DNA of 64,000 bases, from NCBI RefSeq assembly GCF_002104765.1, contig NZ_NCXM01000004.1:173728-237727 (forward strand), in the 5' to 3' direction. Under the pieces are notes generated by a model. It was not told where the DNA came from. It was given only the letters and a program-made list of their open reading frames with translations, and ran no database searches. The position numbers and the translations under genes were made by a program. Each line of letters begins with the position of its first letter. Positions within the stretch are counted from its first letter, which is position 1. The DNA is from Mycolicibacterium vulneris (GTDB taxonomy: Bacteria; Actinomycetota; Actinomycetes; Mycobacteriales; Mycobacteriaceae). This document shows positions 16,843 to 25,105 of the stretch, piece after piece.

Positions 16843-16992
16843 TTATTCCGGCGCCTGGCGCTCGGGTGGTTCCGAGGGCGTCAAGCGCTCTGGCGGCTCT
16901 GCCGGCGTCAGCCGTTCGGGCGGTTCGGTCGGGGTGAGCCGCTCCGGCGTCTCGCCGGGAGAGCCCGGCTGGGCTCCGAATTCGTCGGCCAT
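16843..16992 (-). CDS. PERLTP-repeat small protein
   Basis: A 49-residue frame starting ADEFGAQPGSPGE, then PERLTPTEP, PERLTPAEP, PERLTPSEP, PERQAPE. These are three perfect-to-near-perfect 9-residue units and a degenerate fourth. The protein is acidic, proline-rich, without a signal peptide, and probably disordered. The start is weakly supported (GGCGGA abuts the ATG). The regular amino-acid repeats with varying DNA (ACC/GCA/TCG at the variable position) argue for selection on the protein. Function unknown. Confidence 0.55.
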   Translation of the reverse strand: MADEFGAQPGSPGETPERLTPTEPPERLTPAEPPERLTPSEPPERQAPE

Positions 16993-17120
16993 TCCGCCGA
17001 AAACGGCCTGAGGCGTGTGTCGATCATGCTCAGTCCTCTGTTCGCCTCATGGCCGCGTACCCGTCGTACCGGGGCGGCCAAACGCCCGCGGCGGCATCAG
17101 AGCCTCCGCGACGGCGATCC

Positions 17121-18269
17121 CTAGCGGATGGAGTCCTTGTGCGCCTTGATCGGCGCGGTGCTGGGCGGCAGCTTGAGCAGGTTGCCACGCAGGCTGCCCC
17201 GCGCGGTGCGGACCGTCACCAGCAGCCAGGTGAACAGCAGTCCCGCATAGGCGATGGCCGCCGCGACCCTGAACGCGGGCAGGTGGGTGTGACCGGCCAG
17301 CTGCGAAGTCCCGGTGACGAATGTTCCGACGGGGAAGGTCAGGCTCCACCACGTCAGCGCGAACGGCATTCCGCGGCGCAGCGTGCGCACCGTCAACGCG
17401 GTCGCGAGCGCGATCCACAACACCGCGAAACCCCACACCGGCACGCCGTAGAGGATCGCGAAGGCATCGAGGTCCTCGGCCAGCTCGGGGTCGACTCCCA
17501 ATGCCGCGTTGGCTCCTAAAAGGCCTGCGGCCGTGATGGATTGGCCGAGCGGACCCAACACGATCCACAACGTCGGCACCCGTGCGGAACCCGAGGTGCC
17601 GTACAGGGTCAGGCGGCTCCAGATCATCGCGATGATGTTCAGCGAGGCCAGCAACGACAAACCGAACATCGCGTAACAGCCGTACAGCATGGTGGTGCGC
17701 CCGCCGCCGGCCGCCATATGAGGGAGCAGCAGCGCCCCCGTCGCCGCGGTCACCATGGGCGGAACGACCGGCATCAACCAGCCACCGAAGGCCGCGTCGG
17801 GCTCGACGTCGTGCTGGGTGAACATCAGGAACGGAATGCTGACGGCGGTGAACAGGCCGCCCAGCGTGCCGGCGGTCCACAGCGCCCAGTCCAGATCGAC
17901 GGCGATGCGCTCACCGAGCAGGTCCCTGCCGACCAGCACGGCTCCCGCGCCGACCGTCATCAGCGCCATGGGGGCCGCGCCGTAAAAGTGCGCCATCTGC
18001 GGATTGCGGGCGTGGGTGCGCGCCACGGTCGGATGGCGCAGCCAATGGCCGCCGACCACCGCGATCAGCGCCACCAGCAGGGTGGCCGCGATCACCCAGA
18101 TCACCAGCGCGAATGCCCGCAGCCCCGCGACGTGGACGGGCAACGCGGCGCCGGCCGTCGCGACGATCCCGGTGCCCATCACCGAGGCGAACCAGTTCGG
18201 CCCGATGTTGCCGAGAATCTCGACCCGGGTGTGCGCCGACGGTGCGTCGTGCGGGTTCGCAATTTTCAC
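17121..18269 (-). CDS. TDT-family (TehA/Mae1-like) membrane transporter
   Basis: A 382-residue protein with about ten hydrophobic helices and the family start IGPNWFASVMGTGIVATAGA. It belongs to the tellurite-resistance/dicarboxylate (TDT) or SLAC1-like anion channel family. These move C4-dicarboxylates, sulfite or other anions across the inner membrane. The GTG at 18269 is chosen because it directly precedes the conserved N-terminus. The longer frame to 18494 would run antisense through the divergent gene. There is no strong RBS. The substrate is unknown. Confidence 0.82.
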   Translation of the reverse strand: MKIANPHDAPSAHTRVEILGNIGPNWFASVMGTGIVATAGAALPVHVAGLRAFALVIWVIAATLLVALIAVVGGHWLRHPTVARTHARNPQMAHFYGAAPMALMTVGAGAVLVGRDLLGERIAVDLDWALWTAGTLGGLFTAVSIPFLMFTQHDVEPDAAFGGWLMPVVPPMVTAATGALLLPHMAAGGGRTTMLYGCYAMFGLSLLASLNIIAMIWSRLTLYGTSGSARVPTLWIVLGPLGQSITAAGLLGANAALGVDPELAEDLDAFAILYGVPVWGFAVLWIALATALTVRTLRRGMPFALTWWSLTFPVGTFVTGTSQLAGHTHLPAFRVAAAIAYAGLLFTWLLVTVRTARGSLRGNLLKLPPSTAPIKAHKDSIR

Positions 18270-18317
18270 AGGTGAAGAACCTACTGCGCCGCGCGCTGAA
18301 ACCGCCGATCCACCGCT

Positions 18318-18323
18318 TACACT
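18318..18323 (+). promoter_or_regulatory. -10 hexamer for a leaderless mRNA
   Basis: TACACT lies 6 nt before the GTG at 18330, with no ribosome-binding site between. This suggests transcription starts at the start codon. Confidence 0.4.
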
Positions 18324-18329
18324 CCATCC

Positions 18330-18602
18330 GTGGTTAATTCGGCGCAGCCGAGGTCGGCGGTGAACAGGGTCCCGCTGATCGTCAGCGTTGCCATCGTCGT
18401 GCTGCTTGCCGTCCTCGCGGCGCCCATCAAGCAACGGTGCGGTGCGCCGGGATTTTCGTGCGCGTCGGCGCTGGACAACGACGGCAACATCCACTTCTAC
18501 TACGAGGTCGAACCCGTCGGGGTCTACCTCGCCGAAATCGCCACCGGCACCAACATCACGTTCTTTTACAGCTCGGGCGAGGACCTGGTCAAAGCCCGCT
18601 AG
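18330..18602 (+). CDS. Small membrane-anchored hypothetical protein
   Basis: A 90-residue protein with an N-terminal membrane helix (about residues 14-32, VPLIVSVAIVVLLAVLAAPI). Outside it is a short domain with two cysteines (QRCGAPGFSCASALDNDGNI), ending GTNITFFYSSGEDLVKAR. The cysteines suggest a disulfide outside the membrane. The start GTG 18330 fits a leaderless promoter. It diverges from the TDT transporter with 60 bp between. The family is not recognised. Confidence 0.65.
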   Translation: MVNSAQPRSAVNRVPLIVSVAIVVLLAVLAAPIKQRCGAPGFSCASALDNDGNIHFYYEVEPVGVYLAEIATGTNITFFYSSGEDLVKAR

Positions 18603-18949
18603 CCGACGGTGGTGGTTTGCTGGCCCGGTCGGGGCGGCAACGGTCCACCGGGCAGTATCCGCTGGATAACAAGTTCGGCTCGATCCGGGCGCCGATGTGG
18701 CCGGCCCGAGACCTTCCGGAGACCACCGCCGCCGCGGCCGGGCTGAACGTGCAGGTAGAGGGAGTACGACGGGCGCGGATTGCGCCTGGTCGGCCCGACG
18801 AACGCGCCCGCGCCGACCGTGTGACGGGTGCTCTCGATTGGGGGCTTCATAGCAAGCTAACGCATACTTGTGACCATGCTTGAAGCGACATCGCCGCGAA
18901 GCACCGTTGCGGTGCCTGGTGATGTGCTGGGCGTGGGCAGAGGTTTGTG
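18603..18949. other. Intergenic, no gene called
   Basis: These 347 bp precede cpsA. A minus-strand frame (18599-18850) has no support beyond being open. I see no tRNA, repeat or obvious operator. Promoter elements for cpsA are expected near 18900-18940 but are not clear. Confidence 0.5.
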
Positions 18950-20515
18950 ATGGCCCGCTCGGGCGGCGCCCATCGCCGTCATCGAGCCGTCCGTCAACCC
19001 TCCCGTATACGCAAGGGGCTGACGCGCACCCTGGGCGCGCTCGTCTCCGTGGCGGCCGTCGGGCTCACCGGGGCGGGGTACTACGTGGCGCACGGCGCGC
19101 TGGGCGGTATCACCGTCTCGAACGCCCTGCAGCCCGACGATCCGCGGTCCAGCGGCGACAACATGAACATCCTGCTGATCGGGCTGGACTCGCGTAAGGA
19201 CCAGGACGGCAACGATTTGCCCAACTCGATCCTGAAGCATCTGCACGCCGGCGACTCCGACGACGGCGGTTACAACACCAACACGATGATCCTGGTGCAT
19301 GTCAGCGCCGACAACAGGGTCGTGGCCTTCTCGATCCCCCGCGACGACTGGGTGCCCTTCACCGGGGTCCCGGGATACAACCACATCAAGATCAAGGAGG
19401 CGTACGGGCTGACCAAGCAGTACGTCGCCCAAAAGCTGGCCAACCAGGGCGACAGCACCCAGAAGGAACTCGAAACCAAGGGCCGCGAGGCCGGCCGGGC
19501 GGCGACACTGCGCGCGGTGCGAAACCTGACCGGCGTCCCCATCGACTACTTCGCCGAGGTCAATCTGGCCGGCTTCTTCGATCTGGCGCAGACCCTCGGC
19601 GGCGTCGACGTCTGCCTGAATCACCCCGTCTACGACTCGTACTCCGGCGCCGACTTCCCGGCCGGCCGCCAGCGGCTGGATGCGTCCGAGGCGCTGTCGT
19701 TCGTCCGGCAGCGGCACGGCCTGGACAACGGCGACCTGGACCGCACCCACCGGCAACAGGCGTTCATCTCGTCGGTCATGCAGGAGCTGCAGGCCTCAGG
19801 CACCTTCACCAACATCGACAAGCTCAAGAACCTGATGGCGGTGGCGCGCAAAGACGTGGTGCTGTCGGCGGGCTGGAACGACGACATGATCCAACGGCTC
19901 GGCGGGCTGGCCGGCGGCAACGTCGAGTTCCGGACGCTGCCGGTGGTGCGCTACGACAACATCGACGGCCAGGACGTCAACATCGTCGACCCGGCGGCGA
20001 TCAAGTCCGAGGTGGCCGAGGCGATCGGCACCGACACCTCGACGACGACTGCGCCGGCCACCACCGCCGTGAAACCCGACCCGTCCACGGTTGTCGACGT
20101 GGTCAACTCCGGCAGCATGAGCGGTCTGGCCAGCGAGGTGTCACGCGCGCTGAAAAAGAAGGGCTACACCCCGGGCCAGGTCCGCGACCGCGAATCCGGC
20201 GACCCGACCACCACCACGGTGGAGTACGGGGCCGGCGCGCAGACCGATGCGCAGAACCTGGCCAACCTGGTCGGCGTGGACGCGCCCAAGCAGCCCAGCC
20301 CCAGCATCGCGGCCGGACACATCCGGCTCACCGTGGACACGAATTTCTCGATGCCCACACCGGACGAGACCCAGATGGACGACTCGACGAGCACCAGCTC
20401 CAGCACGACGTCGACCAAGGCCAAGAGCTACTACTACAACGGCACGACCACGACGTATCCGACGCCCGATCAGGGCAAGCCGATCGACGGCGGCGGCGTG
20501 CCCTGCGTCAACTAG
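18950..20515 (+). CDS. cpsA: LytR-CpsA-Psr family protein CpsA
   Basis: A 521-residue membrane protein: basic N-terminus (SGGAHRRHRAVRQ), one membrane helix (about 28-48), the LCP catalytic domain (about 62-240, with LLIGLDSRKD, FSIPRDDWV and the SFVRQRHGLDNGDLDRTHRQ arginine motif), and a LytR C-terminal domain (about 360-440). The tail is Thr/Ser-rich. It matches Mtb Rv3484. LCP enzymes attach arabinogalactan or other glycopolymers to peptidoglycan, and Mtb CpsA also counters phagosome NADPH oxidase. The ATG at 18950 follows GCAGAGG, and an adjacent GTG at 18947 is an alternative. Confidence 0.93.
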   Translation: MARSGGAHRRHRAVRQPSRIRKGLTRTLGALVSVAAVGLTGAGYYVAHGALGGITVSNALQPDDPRSSGDNMNILLIGLDSRKDQDGNDLPNSILKHLHAGDSDDGGYNTNTMILVHVSADNRVVAFSIPRDDWVPFTGVPGYNHIKIKEAYGLTKQYVAQKLANQGDSTQKELETKGREAGRAATLRAVRNLTGVPIDYFAEVNLAGFFDLAQTLGGVDVCLNHPVYDSYSGADFPAGRQRLDASEALSFVRQRHGLDNGDLDRTHRQQAFISSVMQELQASGTFTNIDKLKNLMAVARKDVVLSAGWNDDMIQRLGGLAGGNVEFRTLPVVRYDNIDGQDVNIVDPAAIKSEVAEAIGTDTSTTTAPATTAVKPDPSTVVDVVNSGSMSGLASEVSRALKKKGYTPGQVRDRESGDPTTTTVEYGAGAQTDAQNLANLVGVDAPKQPSPSIAAGHIRLTVDTNFSMPTPDETQMDDSTSTSSSTTSTKAKSYYYNGTTTTYPTPDQGKPIDGGGVPCVN

Positions 20516-20522
20516 CCACGCT

Positions 20523-21314
20523 CTAGGCGTGCGTGCCGCCGTCCATCCGAATCTCGGTGCCCGTGATCCAGGCGCCGTCATCCGAGACCAGCATGGCGAT
20601 CACACCGGCCACCGCTTCGGGTCCGGCCATCCCCGCGCCGCTGGATTCCGTCGTGGTCGGCAGGATCGGCATCAGCCGGGGAAACAGCGACCAGTCGGCG
20701 TCCTTGGGGATGTAGCCCCCGGTGGCATCGGTGATGCCGGACTTGATGCTGCCCGGGGCGACGCACGCCGCGCGCAGACCGTCCTTGGCGTATTCCAGCG
20801 CCAGCGAATGAGTGAAAGCCTGGATGCCGCCCTTGCTCGCGGCGTAGGCCGCCATATAGGGATGGGCGAACGACGCCGAGGTGGAGCTGAAGTTCACGAT
20901 CGCGCTGCGGGGATTCGCCAGCAGGGACGGAAGCGCTTCCCGCACCACCAGGAAGGTTCCGGTCAGGTTGACGGCGATGATCCGATTCCACTGCTCGAGG
21001 GTGGTCTCGTGGGTGTGCCAGGCGCGCAGGATGCCCGCCGCGTTCACCAGTGAATCCAGCCCGCCCAGCTTCTCGACGGCCGAGCCCACGCCGTCGATCA
21101 CCGAGTCCTCGTTGCCCACGTCCATCGGCATCGTGGTCAGCCGGGCGGCGGTGCCGGCCTCGTCGGCATGGCCTTGCGTGTCGCTCAGACCGTCCGTCGA
21201 GACGTCGGCTGCCACCACGCCGGCGCCCTCGCTCAGTAGCCGCAACGCGGTGGCCTGACCGATCCCCGACGCGGCGCCGGTGATTAGAATCCGTTTGCCC
21301 TCAAGCCTTTTCAT
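20523..21314 (-). CDS. Short-chain dehydrogenase/reductase
   Basis: A 263-residue classical SDR with cofactor motif TGAASGIG (residues 12-19), NAAG, catalytic Ser in FSSTSAS and YAASK. It ends with the usual WITGTEIRMDGG. It acts on an unknown alcohol/ketone with NAD(P). It lies 13 bp downstream of a second SDR on the same strand, whose promoter has a KstR-type box, so it may belong to a steroid-linked operon. It occupies the place of Rv3485c next to cpsA, but I cannot tell which of the two SDRs is the orthologue. Confidence 0.85.
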   Translation of the reverse strand: MKRLEGKRILITGAASGIGQATALRLLSEGAGVVAADVSTDGLSDTQGHADEAGTAARLTTMPMDVGNEDSVIDGVGSAVEKLGGLDSLVNAAGILRAWHTHETTLEQWNRIIAVNLTGTFLVVREALPSLLANPRSAIVNFSSTSASFAHPYMAAYAASKGGIQAFTHSLALEYAKDGLRAACVAPGSIKSGITDATGGYIPKDADWSLFPRLMPILPTTTESSGAGMAGPEAVAGVIAMLVSDDGAWITGTEIRMDGGTHA

Positions 21315-21327
21315 CTGATTCTCCCGG

Positions 21328-22158
21328 CTAGACCACTCCGCGTAGCGCGTCGGCGCCGAAGGCCGGTTCCAGCATCGCCGAGAAATCCGGGCCGCGACGC
21401 AACAGCACCCCGCCGTCGACGTTGATGATCTGCCCGGTCACGTAGCTGGCAGCGTCGCTGAGCAGAAACATCGCGACATTCGCGATGTCTTCGACCTCGC
21501 CAGGCCGGGGCAGCGGCGTGATGGCGCGGTAGTCCGCGCTCAGCTCGGGCGAATCGAGGATTGGGGCCACCAGCTCGGTGCGGATCAGGCCGGGGCGAAT
21601 GCTGTTGACCCGCACCCATGACGCTCCGAGTTCGTCGGCGGCCAACTGCATCAAGTGATCCAGCGCCGATTTGCCGACGCCGTAGGCGCCGAACCAGCGG
21701 TGGGTGTTGCTGGCCGCGATCGACGAGATGCCGACGAACGATCCGCCGCCGCCGCGCACCATCTCGCGCGCGGAGTGCTTGAGCACGTACATGGTTCCGT
21801 TGACATTGAGGTCGATGGTCCGTCGCCACAACTCCGAGTCGATCTGGGTGATCGGTCCGATGGTCTCCGATCCGCCCGCGCAGTGCACCACGCCGTGCAG
21901 CCGGCCATGCCAGGCCGTCACGGCGTCGACGGCGCGAGCCGCCTCCTCTTCGTTGGTGATATCGGCCGGCTCGTAACGAATGGAGCCGTCGCCGGGGAGG
22001 GCTTCGATCTCCTTGACGGCCTCCGCGAGCCGATCGGCGTTACGGCCGACGATCATCACGGAGGCGCCGGCCGCGACCAGCCCTGCGGCCACGCCCTTGC
22101 CGATCCCGCTGCCGCCGCCGGTGATCAGATAGGTCCGGTCTTCGAACGAAAGCTGCAC
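21328..22158 (-). CDS. Short-chain dehydrogenase/reductase with KstR-type operator
   Basis: A 276-residue SDR: TGGGSGIG cofactor motif, HCAGG in place of NNAG, SSIAAS and YGVGKSA catalytic Tyr-Lys, and GQIINVDGG near the end. It resembles 2,4-dienoyl-CoA reductase-like SDRs (DECR type). The GTG at 22158 has AAAGGG 6 nt upstream. A TTG 15 bases earlier is less likely. TGGAACAAGTTCTA (22176-22189) lies 18 bp upstream, so steroid-responsive control is predicted. The second SDR follows directly. The substrate is inferred at most as an acyl-CoA or steroid ketone. Confidence 0.85.
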   Translation of the reverse strand: MQLSFEDRTYLITGGGSGIGKGVAAGLVAAGASVMIVGRNADRLAEAVKEIEALPGDGSIRYEPADITNEEEAARAVDAVTAWHGRLHGVVHCAGGSETIGPITQIDSELWRRTIDLNVNGTMYVLKHSAREMVRGGGGSFVGISSIAASNTHRWFGAYGVGKSALDHLMQLAADELGASWVRVNSIRPGLIRTELVAPILDSPELSADYRAITPLPRPGEVEDIANVAMFLLSDAASYVTGQIINVDGGVLLRRGPDFSAMLEPAFGADALRGVV

Positions 22159-22175
22159 GCGAGGCCCTTTCAAAC

Positions 22176-22189
22176 TGGAACAAGTTCTA
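22176..22189. promoter_or_regulatory. KstR-type operator before the SDR pair
   Basis: TGGAACAAGTTCTA matches TNNAACNNGTTNNA exactly. It is 18 bp upstream of the SDR start at 22158 and outside the usual cholesterol block. Confidence 0.7.
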
Positions 22190-22260
22190 GCTATAGAAGC
22201 ATGTCCCCTCGGGGTGAATATCGCTACCCCCGGTCTCGTTAGGCCCTCCGAGGTGCGGCA

Positions 22261-23196
22261 CTACGGCGTGTCGCGGCGCGCCACCTTCGTCGGCTTCGCG
22301 TCACGCCAATCCTCGACGTGCGGAGGCTGGCCCACCGGCCACCGGTTTTCGTTGAACGCCGCCCAGTGGGCATGCCCCAGCAGGTGCACGTGGAACGCGT
22401 GCCGCAGCGCCTCGGTGTAACCCATCGCGTCGGAGGCGGCATTGACCGAGTCCTTGATGAGCAGCGACGCCATCGTGGGCCGCTCGGCGATGCGTCGCGC
22501 GAATTCCAGTGTTTTTTCCTCTAATTCGTCGAGAGCGAAAACCTTGGACACCATGCCCAGCCGGTGCGCCTCGTCCGCGTCGATCGAATCACCGGTCAAC
22601 AGCAGCTCTTTGGCCTTGCGTGGTCCGAACTCCCAAGGGTGAGCGTAATATTCGACACCCGGCATGCCCAGCCGGACCGCGACGACGTCACTGAACTTCG
22701 CGTTGTCGGCCGCGACGATCAGGTCGCACGCCCAGATCAGCATCAAGCCGGCGGAGATCGCATTGCCCTGCACCTGGGCGATGGTGATCTTGCGCAGATC
22801 GCGCCAGCGGCAAGTGTTTTCGAAGAAATAGTGCCACTCCTGGTGGTACAGCTTCTCCATGATCGGCTCGAGCGTGGCCCCGCGCGAGCGGAAGCTCGGA
22901 TGCTGCCCCGGTCCCGGTGCGCGCTCGGCCAGTGCCTGCTCGGAACCCAGGTCGTGGCCGGCGGAGAAGTTCCTGCCGCGTGCCGCCAGGATCACCACGC
23001 GAACCGTGTCGTCGGCCTCGGCCCGGCCGAACGCCTCGTCGAGCTGGACCAGCAGGCCGCGACTCTGCGCGTTGTGGGCATCGGGCCGGTTCAGCCAGAT
23101 CCGGGCGATGCGGCCCTCGTCGAGGGTTTCGTAGGCCACCAGTTCCGGGGCGTTGGCTTCGGCCGCCCCGGCGTCGGCTTGCTCGGAGACTGTCAT
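22261..23196 (-). CDS. Enoyl-CoA hydratase/isomerase family protein
   Basis: A 311-residue crotonase-fold protein: IARIWLNRPDAHNAQ, the oxyanion-hole loop RGRNFSAGHDLG, and the second block ITIAQVQGNAISAGLMLIWA. The usual catalytic glutamates are not both obvious (VAVRLGMPGVEYYAHP), so specificity is uncertain. ATG 23196 is preferred because GAGGTG lies 6 nt upstream. ATG 23214 is an alternative. It is longer than typical hydratases (about 260) through extra N- and C-terminal tails. It lies upstream of the KstR box and is probably transcribed separately from the SDRs. Confidence 0.82.
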   Translation of the reverse strand: MTVSEQADAGAAEANAPELVAYETLDEGRIARIWLNRPDAHNAQSRGLLVQLDEAFGRAEADDTVRVVILAARGRNFSAGHDLGSEQALAERAPGPGQHPSFRSRGATLEPIMEKLYHQEWHYFFENTCRWRDLRKITIAQVQGNAISAGLMLIWACDLIVAADNAKFSDVVAVRLGMPGVEYYAHPWEFGPRKAKELLLTGDSIDADEAHRLGMVSKVFALDELEEKTLEFARRIAERPTMASLLIKDSVNAASDAMGYTEALRHAFHVHLLGHAHWAAFNENRWPVGQPPHVEDWRDAKPTKVARRDTP

Positions 23197-23306
23197 TCCG
23201 CCCACCTCGTTCATCGTTGAATTGGCCTTGTTTACAGATTACGGCCAGTGTGTAACCGCGCACGCGCTGGGGTGATCGGCTGCCTGGCCCCGCCGACCAT
23301 GCGTTC

Positions 23307-24098
23307 TCACCCAACGGTTTCTGGCCGCCGACCCAGCGGCAGCAGGCGATGGTCGCGGGTGAACACCAGCCGGACGATGCCCATCGCGACGACCACGGTG
23401 GTGGCCGCGACCGAACCCAGGATCAAGAACATCACCACCGCCTGCACCAGCACGGCCTGCAGTGGCGGCACCCCGGCGAGGATGAGGCCGGTCATGGCGC
23501 CCGGCAGGAACACCAGGCCGGTGGCCTTGGTCGTCTCGATCTGCGGAGAAATCGCCGACCGCAAGGCGATTCGCAGGTAGGGCGCCGCGGCCTGCCTCGA
23601 CGGTTGCCCCAGCGCGAGGCGGGCCTCGACCTCATCGCGTTTGTCGCGCAGCTCATCGACCAACCGCCGGGCCACCAGCACCATGGCAGTCATCGAGTTG
23701 CCGATCATCATCCCGGCGACCGGCACCAGCGTGCGCCCCTGCAGCGGGAACACCCGCAGGCCGAAGATCACCCCCAGCGTCACCACGGCCGCGCCGGCGA
23801 ACGCGGCCACGGCCAGCGGCGCAAACCGCGGGACCTCCGGCGCCCTGCGCCGGGCGACATCCCCCGCGTAGGCCACCATTCCGGCGACCCACGCCCACGA
23901 CCACCACAGCGACCGGCCCGGCTCGAACAGCAGCGTCAGCGCACCGCCCACGAGCAGCAGTTGCACCAGCGCGCGGGCGGCGGCCCACAGCAGCTGCCGC
24001 TCCAAACCCAGCCGCCGCCACAGCGAGATCCCGGCCGCGAACGCCACCAGGATCAGCGAGGTCGCCAGGCCCACCCAGCCGACTTGACCGTTCATCAC
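23307..24098 (-). CDS. FetB-type ABC transporter permease (UPF0014)
   Basis: A 263-residue membrane protein with about seven helices and family signatures RALVQLLLVGG, GMMIGNSMTAMVLVARR and KATGLVFLPGAMTGLILAG. It pairs with the ATPase encoded just upstream, whose stop overlaps its start (ATGA at 24095-24098). In E. coli the FetAB pair exports iron and protects against peroxide, and the same role here is an inference. The overlap implies translational coupling. Confidence 0.85.
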   Translation of the reverse strand: MMNGQVGWVGLATSLILVAFAAGISLWRRLGLERQLLWAAARALVQLLLVGGALTLLFEPGRSLWWSWAWVAGMVAYAGDVARRRAPEVPRFAPLAVAAFAGAAVVTLGVIFGLRVFPLQGRTLVPVAGMMIGNSMTAMVLVARRLVDELRDKRDEVEARLALGQPSRQAAAPYLRIALRSAISPQIETTKATGLVFLPGAMTGLILAGVPPLQAVLVQAVVMFLILGSVAATTVVVAMGIVRLVFTRDHRLLPLGRRPETVG

Positions 24099-24790
24099 GC
24101 CACCGAGCCGTCGCCGGGCTTCGAGGCGACCGGGCCCAGGCCCAGGCTCCGGCCGGACTCCAGGCGCAGGACCCGGTCGGCCGCCCTTTCCACCTGCGCC
24201 GAGTCATGCGTGACCCACAGGGCGGGAACGCCGTCGGCGGCTAGTTCGCGCACCGCGCGCTCGATGACTTCGGCCGCCTCGGTGTCGACGGCGGAAGTGG
24301 GTTCGTCCAGCAGCAGCACCTGGGGTTGCGCCATCAGGGTGCGGGCCAGGCACACGCGTTGCGCCTCGCCACCCGAGAGGGCGGCCACGTCGCGCTCCAA
24401 CCACGATCCGGTCAGCGCCACACGGGCCAGCGTTTCGTGCATCCGCGCGTCGGACGCGTCGGGATCGGCGGCCCGCAGGTTGTCGGCGACCGTGCCGGGG
24501 AATGGCGTCGGGCGCTGAAAGCAGATGCCCACCCGGCGCCGCAGCCACAGCGGGTCGAGCCCGGCGATGTCCGACCCGTAGAAAGAGGCCCGTCCGCTCG
24601 TCGGCAGCTCCAGCCGGTTGCACAGCCGAAGCAGGGTCGATTTGCCCGAGCCCGACGGCCCGAACACCGCCGTCACACCGTGACCCGGAATGGCGGCGGT
24701 CAGCACGTCCAGAGCCCGCACTCCCTGCCGTTCCACGACGACATCGACGAACTCGAATACCACGTCATTACCGGCGTCCCAATCGACCAC
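24095..24790 (-). CDS. FetA-type ABC transporter ATPase
   Basis: A 231-residue ATPase: Walker A GPSGSGKST, Q-loop region (GICFQRPTPFPGTV), signature LSGGEAQRVCLA, Walker B VLLLDEPTSAVD, and H-loop WVTHDSAQ. It is complete for a single cytosolic ABC subunit. It is the first gene of a two-gene operon with the UPF0014 permease. A metal export role is inferred from the partner. No metal-responsive operator was recognised upstream. Confidence 0.87.
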   Translation of the reverse strand: MVDWDAGNDVVFEFVDVVVERQGVRALDVLTAAIPGHGVTAVFGPSGSGKSTLLRLCNRLELPTSGRASFYGSDIAGLDPLWLRRRVGICFQRPTPFPGTVADNLRAADPDASDARMHETLARVALTGSWLERDVAALSGGEAQRVCLARTLMAQPQVLLLDEPTSAVDTEAAEVIERAVRELAADGVPALWVTHDSAQVERAADRVLRLESGRSLGLGPVASKPGDGSVA

Positions 24791-24904
24791 CTGCTAATCC
24801 TGCACCACCGCGGCGACGGCCGATCGTGTCTTCGCGAGCGGCGCGGCGAAGCCCTGCAAACCAGCCATAAATGCGGCTAGAGCCCGTTAGCTGGTGAGAA
24901 CGGC

Positions 24905-24934
24905 CTGCGACCGGTCGCAGACGTCGCCTACAGT
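24905..24934 (+). promoter_or_regulatory. Palindrome plus -10 element before Rv3489-otsA
   Basis: CTGCGACCGGTCGCAG (24905-24920) is a perfect 16-bp palindrome. TACAGT (24929-24934) is a -10 hexamer 6 nt before the ATG at 24941. The palindrome therefore covers the -35 position, where a bound protein would block or assist RNA polymerase. The binding protein is unknown. Confidence 0.5.
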
Positions 24935-24940
24935 TAAGTC

Positions 24941-25105
24941 ATGCCTACAAAATCTGATCCTGGCGAAATCGGCGACGTCGAGCCGGTGGCCGACGACACT
25001 GCGAGCCAGGCCAGGCGGGTCGTCGCGGCGTACGCCAACGACGCCGACGAGTGCCGCGTGTTTCTGTCCATGCTGGGTATCGGGCCGGCGAAACTCGACG
25101 CGTAA
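24941..25105 (+). CDS. Rv3489 homologue, small conserved protein before otsA
   Basis: A 54-residue protein (PTKSDPGEIGDVEPVADDTA, ending FLSMLGIGPAKLDA), the size and position of Mtb Rv3489. It is acidic in the first half and has no signal peptide. Its stop codon TAA is followed immediately by the ATG of otsA, so the two are translationally linked. A leaderless start is likely. A role as a small partner or leader of trehalose-phosphate synthase is possible but unproven. Confidence 0.75.
   Translation: MPTKSDPGEIGDVEPVADDTASQARRVVAAYANDADECRVFLSMLGIGPAKLDA

Noticed and set aside
18599..18850. Minus-strand 83-codon frame upstream of cpsA
   Set aside because: It is Arg/Gly/Pro-rich, has no RBS or recognisable fold, and matches the pattern of GC-driven shadow frames.
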